From Bacillota bacterium (GTDB lineage Bacteria > Bacillota > Negativicutes > Sporomusales > UBA7701), in NCBI GenBank assembly GCA_023415775.1, contig JAEZJM010000019.1, forward strand, positions 402,929 to 466,928: a DNA stretch of 64,000 nucleotides, written 5' to 3'. Under the pieces are notes generated by a model. The model saw only the letters and a program-made list of their open reading frames with translations. It had not been told where the DNA came from and searched no databases. Shown piece by piece: positions 59,327 to 64,000 of this stretch (the first letter of the stretch is position 1; each line of letters starts with the position of its first letter). The translations under genes and the position numbers were made by a program.

Positions 59327-59830
59327 ATGGAGCGTGACCGCGACGAATCCGGTCGTCCCCGCAACGCCAGGGCCCGCGACGCCCTGGGCCGACCGCTGCC
59401 GGACGGCGTCGACGGGGTGCCCCGCATCCCCGATGACCTGAACATTCCGGCCGCCGAGACGCTGGCCTACGCGCAGGATCTGCTGGACGATGGCCGGGCG
59501 TTCCACGCCCACGAGGTCTTCGAGGCGGCCTGGAAGAACGGCCCCGACGACGAGCGCACGCTCTGGCAGGGACTGGCCCAGCTCGCGGTGGGCATCACGC
59601 ACCTGCAACGCGGCAACCCCACAGGCGCAGCCACGCTGCTGCGACGCGCGTGCAGCCTGCTGGCCGAGGTCGCGGGCGAGCCCCACGGCATCGACATCCC
59701 GGGGCTGGTCACCGCGGGGACCATGCTCGCCGATGACGTCACCGCAGGTGCGGCGATCGCACCGGAACGTCTGAAACCGGCGCTGACTCGGGGAACCGAA
59801 TTCCCGGAAGCGGCGTCAAAGACGGTATGA
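59327..59830 (+). CDS. DUF309-family protein
   Basis: A 167-residue protein. The central part has the DUF309 helical motif, with RAFHAHEVFEAAWKNGPDDE and LWQGLAQLAVGITHLQRGN. The function is unknown. It starts 4 bases after the ppc stop, so it is probably co-transcribed with ppc. The N-terminal 40 residues are charged and probably disordered. Confidence 0.85.
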   Translation: MERDRDESGRPRNARARDALGRPLPDGVDGVPRIPDDLNIPAAETLAYAQDLLDDGRAFHAHEVFEAAWKNGPDDERTLWQGLAQLAVGITHLQRGNPTGAATLLRRACSLLAEVAGEPHGIDIPGLVTAGTMLADDVTAGAAIAPERLKPALTRGTEFPEAASKTV

Positions 59831-59952
59831 CGCAACCCGACTGCTCACTGGAGAACACCGCCGAACTGATCGGACCGCTGCCGCCGGTCGTCCCGCCGGT
59901 CGTCGCGCACTGGTCGGACCTCGACCCCGCCGACGGTTGGTGGCAGACCTAG
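59827..59952 (+). CDS. Possible 41-residue protein overlapping the DUF309 gene
   Basis: ATGA overlap with the DUF309 stop gives a short frame beginning MTQPDCSLENTAEL and ending in DPADGWWQT. The spaced prolines (PLPPVVPPVV) do not look like a folded domain. It may be a real coupled small gene or the remnant of a longer one. Confidence 0.35.
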   Translation: MTQPDCSLENTAELIGPLPPVVPPVVAHWSDLDPADGWWQT

Positions 59953-60335
59953 CGGCCGCCCCGGCGGATCGCGTTGACCACGCCGCGCACCGCGGTCTCG
60001 GTGGCGGCCAGCGGCGCGAGTGCCGCCTCGCCGACTCCGACGATGCGCTCGACCCGGTCGACGATGCCCTCCATACGCTCGACGACCGCGGTGAGCCGGG
60101 GTGCCAGCTCGTCGATGCGGCTGAGCGTGGAATTGAACACCCCGAGGGTTTCCTCGAAGTACTCCATCGTGCCGTTCATGCCGGACATCGTCTGGTTGAG
60201 ATCGGCGAGCGCCTCACTCATCTCGGTCAGAATGGTGTCGAGCTGGTCGACGGTGACATCGGCGTTGAGCGCGGCCTGGGCCAGGGTCTTGATCCGGTCA
60301 CGGCCGGTGCGCGGTGGGGGCGGCTTGTCAACCAT
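59949..60335 (-). CDS. Conserved mycobacterial protein, Rv1444c-like
   Basis: A protein of 128 residues from the ATG at 60335. The middle is a long predicted coiled coil (about residues 20-110) with LDTILTEMSEALADLNQTM and RLTAVVERMEGIVDRVERI. The position next to pgl corresponds to Rv1444c of M. tuberculosis. Function unknown. The longer open frame to 60476 overlaps pgl and is rejected. Confidence 0.75.
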   Translation of the reverse strand: MVDKPPPPRTGRDRIKTLAQAALNADVTVDQLDTILTEMSEALADLNQTMSGMNGTMEYFEETLGVFNSTLSRIDELAPRLTAVVERMEGIVDRVERIVGVGEAALAPLAATETAVRGVVNAIRRGGR

Positions 60336-60339
60336 GGGC

Positions 60340-61083
60340 TCAGTCTTGCAGCTTGCTGGCCGCCCCGGTGTCGAGAAGCCACACCGTGGCCTCGCGTCCT
60401 TTCGCGCCCGCCGCAGGCCAGTCGGCGGGTTTGGCGCCGCCGACAGCCTCGGCGACGGCCTCTGCCTTGCCCTCACCCGACACCACCAGCCACACCTCGC
60501 GCGAGCGGGTCACCGCGGGCAACGTCAACGTGAGCCGCCGCGGCGGGGGCTTGGGGGAGTCCTCGACGCCGACGACCAGCCGCTTGGCCTCCGCCACCGC
60601 GGGCGTGTGCGGAAACAGCGAGTTGATATGCCCTTCCGGCCCCATCCCGAGCAGGTGCACGTCGAAAACCGGTGTGGGATCGCCGGGTTCGGCGTTGGCC
60701 GCCAGCACACTCTCGTAGGCCAGCGCGGCGGCGTCGAGGTCGTCGCCGAACTCGCCGTCGCTGGCTTCCATCGGATGCACATTGCTGTCCGGGATCGGGA
60801 TGTGGTCCAGCAGCGCCTCGCGGGCCTGCTTCTCGTTGCGCTCGTCGTCGTCGGCGGGCACGTAGCGTTCGTCACCCCAGAAGATGTGCACCTTCGACCA
60901 GTCGATCGCCTCGTCGTGGGCGCCGACGTGCTTGAGCAGGTTGATTCCCGTTCCGCCGCCGGTCAATACGATGAAGGCCTGCCCACGCGCGCTGATTGCC
61001 GCGGTGATCGCCTCGACCAGCCGGTCGCCGACGGCGGCCACCAGCGCCGAGGAATCGGGGTAGGTCTCGACTATCTGGTTCAC
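60340..61083 (-). CDS. pgl: 6-phosphogluconolactonase
   Basis: A Pgl (DevB) of 247 residues starting at GTG 61083. FIVLTGGGTGINLLKHVGA, HIFWGDERYVPADDDERN and LLGMGPEGHINSLFPH are family motifs. It hydrolyses 6-phosphogluconolactone in the oxidative pentose phosphate pathway. It lies downstream of opcA with a 24-base gap, in the order tal-zwf-opcA-pgl. Confidence 0.95.
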   Translation of the reverse strand: MNQIVETYPDSSALVAAVGDRLVEAITAAISARGQAFIVLTGGGTGINLLKHVGAHDEAIDWSKVHIFWGDERYVPADDDERNEKQAREALLDHIPIPDSNVHPMEASDGEFGDDLDAAALAYESVLAANAEPGDPTPVFDVHLLGMGPEGHINSLFPHTPAVAEAKRLVVGVEDSPKPPPRRLTLTLPAVTRSREVWLVVSGEGKAEAVAEAVGGAKPADWPAAGAKGREATVWLLDTGAASKLQD

Positions 61084-61107
61084 ACCGCGACCTTTCGGCT
61101 CGATTGA

Positions 61108-62019
61108 CTAGACGTACTGCACCTTTTCAATACCCGCCAACGCCTCGCGGTAAATCTCATCGGCGTCGAGGCGCCGCAAATCCTCGGCAAGGCATTCGCG
61201 AGTCTCGCGGCGCGGCAACGGCAACAGCGCCTCCGGGCGCGCGGTGCGGGTCAGGGTGGCGGTGACGCCGTCCTGCGGGCGCGACAGCGTCACGGTCTCC
61301 GACGGGCGGACCAGCTCGACCTTCAGCTCACCGACCGCGCGCCGCACGGTGCCGTCGATCCGGCTGGCCAGCCAACCCGCCAGGATGTCCAGCGCCGGCT
61401 CGTCCTTGAGCCCCGAGACCAACGCCGATGTCAGCGGTTCGTACGGCGGCTGATCCACCGCCGATGCCAGCAACGCACGCCAGTAGGTGATCCGGCTCCA
61501 CGCCAGGTCGGTGTCACCGTCGGTGTAGCCTTGCAACCGGCTCTTGATCGCGGCCAGCGGGTCTTCCGTTCCGGTGGCATCGGTGATACGACGAATCGCC
61601 AAGCGGCCCAACGGATCTTCCGCGGGTTTTGCCGGTGCGACGCCCGGCCACCAGGCGACCACCGGGGTGTCGGGAAGCAGGAACGGCAGCACCACGCTGC
61701 TGGCGTGGTTGGACAGCGGCCCGGAGATCCGCAGCACCACCACCTCGCCTGCGCCGGCGTCGGCACCGACACGGAGCTGACCATCCAGCCGCGCTGCGGT
61801 GGCCAGCCGGTCGGCGGGCACCACCACGATGATCCGGCAGGGGTGCTCGCGGCTCGCCGCCACCGCGGCCTCGATGGCGTCTTCGACGCGGGCCTCGGTG
61901 TCGGGTGCCACCACCAGCGTCAGCACCCGGCCCAGTGTGATCGCCCCGCCCTCCTCCCGCAGCGCGGTGATCTTCTTGTTGAGATCGTTGGTCGTCGTAT
62001 CGGGCAGGTCGACAATCAT
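61108..62019 (-). CDS. opcA: Glucose-6-phosphate dehydrogenase assembly protein OpcA
   Basis: OpcA of 303 residues from the ATG at 62019, with GGAGGCGCC upstream. MIVDLPDTTTNDLNKKI, the CRIIVVVPADR segment and PVVAWWPGVAPAKPAEDPL are conserved in actinobacteria. It is thought to help G6PD assemble or stay active. The start overlaps the zwf stop (ATGA). The longer open frame upstream is the zwf antisense extension and is not used. Confidence 0.94.
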   Translation of the reverse strand: MIVDLPDTTTNDLNKKITALREEGGAITLGRVLTLVVAPDTEARVEDAIEAAVAASREHPCRIIVVVPADRLATAARLDGQLRVGADAGAGEVVVLRISGPLSNHASSVVLPFLLPDTPVVAWWPGVAPAKPAEDPLGRLAIRRITDATGTEDPLAAIKSRLQGYTDGDTDLAWSRITYWRALLASAVDQPPYEPLTSALVSGLKDEPALDILAGWLASRIDGTVRRAVGELKVELVRPSETVTLSRPQDGVTATLTRTARPEALLPLPRRETRECLAEDLRRLDADEIYREALAGIEKVQYV

Positions 62020-63581
62020 GGGCGCCTCCATTCCCGACCGGACCGCTGCAGCATCTCGAACGCCGAATCCGGACCCCAGGTGCCGGACTCGTAGGGGTCG
62101 GGCTTGCCGTGTGAAGCCCAATAGTCGAGCACGGGATCGAGGATCTCCCAGGACAATTCGACCTCGGCGTTGACGGGGAACAGCGACGGCTCGCCGAGCA
62201 GGACGTCGAGGATCAGCCGCTCGTAGGCCTCCGGCGAGTCCTCGGCGAAGGCCGAGCCGTAGGAGAAGTCCATGTTGACGTCGCGGACCTCCATCGCGCT
62301 GCCCGGCACTTTCGACCCGAAGCGCAGCGTGATGCCTTCGTCGGGCTGGACGCGGATCACCAAGGCGTTCTTGCCCAGCTCTTCGGTCATCGTCGCGTCG
62401 AACGGCAGGTGCGGAGCCCGCCGGAACACCAGCGCCACTTCGGTGACCCTGCGGCCCAACCGCTTTCCGGTGCGCAGATAGAACGGCACCCCGGCCCAGC
62501 GTCGGGTGTCGACATCCAGCGTGATCGCCGCGAACGTCTCGGTCGTTGAGGTCTTCGAGAAGCCCTCCTCGTCCAGCAGCCCGATGACTTTCTCGCCGCC
62601 CTGCCAGCCCGCGGTGTACTGACCCCGCGATGACGTCAGGTCCAGCGGCTGCGCCAGCGATGTCGCCGACAGCACCTTGATTTTCTCGGCTTTCACCTCA
62701 TCCGGATGGAAGCTGACCGGCTCTTCCATCGCGGTCAGCGCCAGCAGCTGCAGGAGATGGTTCTGGATGACGTCGCGTGCCGCCCCGATCCCGTCGTAAT
62801 AGCCGCCGCGGCCGCCGAGGCCGATGTCCTCGGCCATGGTGATCTGCACGCTGTCGACGTAATGGTTGTTCCAGATCGGTTCGAACAGCTCGTTGGCGAA
62901 CCGCAGCGCCAGGATGTTCTGCACCGTCTCCTTGCCGAGGTAGTGGTCGATGCGGAACACCGACTCCTCGGGAAAGACGCTGTTGACCACCTTATTGAGC
63001 TCGATCGCGCTCTGCAGGTCGTGACCGAACGGCTTCTCGATGACGACCCGGCTCCAGCGGCCCTCCTGCTGGCGGGCCAGCCCGGACTTCTTCAGCTGCT
63101 CACACACCAGCGGGAACGACTTCGGCGGAATCGACAGGTAGAAGGCGTGATTGCCGCCGGTGCCGCGTTCCACGTCGAGCTTTTCCAGGGTTTCGGCCAA
63201 CCGCTGGAACGACGCGTCATCGTCGAACGACCCCTGCACGAACCGGAAGCCTTCGGCCAGCCGGTCCCACACCTCCTGACGAAAGGGGGTGCGGGCGTGC
63301 TCGCAGACGGCGTCATGGACGATGGCGCCGAAATCCTCGTCGGCCCAGTCCCGTCGGGCGAAACCGACCAGCGAGAACGACGGCGGCAGCAGGCCGCGGT
63401 TGGCCAGGTCGTAGATGGCAGGCATCAGCTTCTTGCGTGCCAAATCGCCGGTGACACCGAAGATCACCACACCGCACGGCCCGGCGATCATCGGCATCCG
63501 CTTGTCCCGCTTGTCGCGCAGCGGGTTATGCCAGGAGGCCGGGGCGGGCGCTAGCACCCCGGGCACGGGCCGGTCCGTCAT
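62016..63581 (-). CDS. zwf: Glucose-6-phosphate dehydrogenase
   Basis: A G6PD of 521 residues. NADP site VIFGVTGDLARKKLMPAIYD near residue 40, catalytic region RIDHYLGKETVQNI with the conserved His, and VIEKPFGHDL are all visible. It makes 6-phosphogluconolactone and NADPH. It overlaps tal and opcA by 4 bases each, which is typical of a tightly coupled actinobacterial operon. Confidence 0.97.
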   Translation of the reverse strand: MTDRPVPGVLAPAPASWHNPLRDKRDKRMPMIAGPCGVVIFGVTGDLARKKLMPAIYDLANRGLLPPSFSLVGFARRDWADEDFGAIVHDAVCEHARTPFRQEVWDRLAEGFRFVQGSFDDDASFQRLAETLEKLDVERGTGGNHAFYLSIPPKSFPLVCEQLKKSGLARQQEGRWSRVVIEKPFGHDLQSAIELNKVVNSVFPEESVFRIDHYLGKETVQNILALRFANELFEPIWNNHYVDSVQITMAEDIGLGGRGGYYDGIGAARDVIQNHLLQLLALTAMEEPVSFHPDEVKAEKIKVLSATSLAQPLDLTSSRGQYTAGWQGGEKVIGLLDEEGFSKTSTTETFAAITLDVDTRRWAGVPFYLRTGKRLGRRVTEVALVFRRAPHLPFDATMTEELGKNALVIRVQPDEGITLRFGSKVPGSAMEVRDVNMDFSYGSAFAEDSPEAYERLILDVLLGEPSLFPVNAEVELSWEILDPVLDYWASHGKPDPYESGTWGPDSAFEMLQRSGREWRRP

Positions 63582-64000
63582 TTGGCCGCGGCGTCGAGCT
63601 GTTCCTGGGTGGCGTCGAGTAGTTCCTGCCAGGACTTCTCGAATTTCTCCACGCCCTCGTTCTCCAGCACCAGGAAGACGTCGCGCAGGTCGATGCCGAT
63701 GGCGTCGAGCTTGTCGAAGAGCTCCTGGGCCGCGGTCGCGGTCCCGGTGATGGTGTCACCGGTGACGACGCCATGGTCGGCCACCGCGTCAATCGTCTTC
63801 TCCGGCATGGTGTTCACCGTGTTGGGGGCGACCAGTTCGGTGACGTACAGGGTGTCGGAGTAGTCCGGGTTCTTCACGCCGGTCGACGCCCACAGCGGGC
63901 GCTGCACCCGGGCGCCTGCCTCGGCCAGCGGCCGGAACCGGTCACCGCCGAGAAACACCTCTTCGTACGCGGCGTAGGCCAGCCGCGCGTTGGCCACACC
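63578..64000 (-). CDS. tal: Transaldolase, C-terminal part (cut by window edge)
   Basis: About 140 C-terminal residues of an actinobacterial transaldolase. RPLWASTGVKNPDYSDTLYV and TVNTMPEKTIDAVADHG are conserved; the catalytic lysine lies outside the window. It moves three-carbon units between sugar phosphates. Its stop overlaps the zwf start; tkt is expected further right. Confidence 0.94.
   Translation of the reverse strand, partial: GVANARLAYAAYEEVFLGGDRFRPLAEAGARVQRPLWASTGVKNPDYSDTLYVTELVAPNTVNTMPEKTIDAVADHGVVTGDTITGTATAAQELFDKLDAIGIDLRDVFLVLENEGVEKFEKSWQELLDATQEQLDAAAK

Noticed and set aside
55999..59445. 1148-residue minus-strand open frame
   Set aside because: Antisense shadow of ppc with no recognisable domain.

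Overview
The window reads as two unrelated genomes joined head to tail. Positions 1 to about 51.8 kb look like a diderm Firmicute of the class Negativicutes (Sporomusaceae-like). It has the Firmicute cluster rapZ-yvcK-whiA, a CggR repressor with a CggR-type operator, and a SCIFF peptide with its maturase, together with an outer-membrane beta-barrel gene at the left edge. From about 51.9 kb to the end the genes are mycobacterial: pgk, tpiA, secG, ppc, then pgl, opcA, zwf and tal on the minus strand, in the usual Mycobacterium order. The join lies inside gap. Its N-terminal part is Firmicute-type and follows cggR, while its C-terminal part is mycobacterial and precedes pgk. The simplest reading is an assembly chimera through a conserved stretch of gap, not a natural recombinant.

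Layout of the Firmicute part. 0-9 kb: partial outer-membrane protein, HAD phosphatase, HEAT-repeat protein, PHP phosphoesterase, rapZ-yvcK-whiA, polysaccharide deacetylase, an orphan secreted protein and a small protein. 9-17 kb: scfA-scfB (ranthipeptide), hypF-hypC-hypD-hypE for NiFe-hydrogenase maturation, and rpoN. 17-23 kb: a periplasmic molybdoenzyme (PsrABC/PhsABC type) flanked by two double-rhodanese lipoproteins, with sigma-54-like promoter candidates before both lipoprotein genes. 23-27 kb: two tandem copies of a carboxylate-type permease and a Cys-rich flavoprotein-like gene. 27-38 kb: sugar-acid block (ROK regulator, IolB, DctPQM TRAP transporter, UxaB, UxaA, DASS permease). 38-40 kb: LytS/LytTR two-component pair. 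40-48.5 kb: an uncharacterised cluster with a fused B12-dependent mutase, RidA, a SelA-like PLP enzyme, an FAD oxidoreductase, an FCD regulator and a D-cysteine-desulfhydrase-like enzyme. 48.8-51.4 kb: a membrane protein, a SIMPL protein and cggR.

Two features run through the Firmicute part and stop at the join. The first is a dispersed family of imperfect palindromes, about 124 bp when complete, with about a dozen full, enlarged, shrunken or decayed copies, all intergenic. Their outer arms differ between copies but stay self-complementary, so they look selected as hairpins. No copy was seen after 51.9 kb. The second is the palindrome CTCATCAATGATGAG, placed just downstream of predicted promoters both at the second permease gene and at the B12-mutase cluster. 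This suggests one repressor controls uptake and breakdown of the same unknown substrate.

No rRNA, tRNA, CRISPR array, prophage or transposase gene was seen. All family calls come from reading the sequence and translations; no database search was run.
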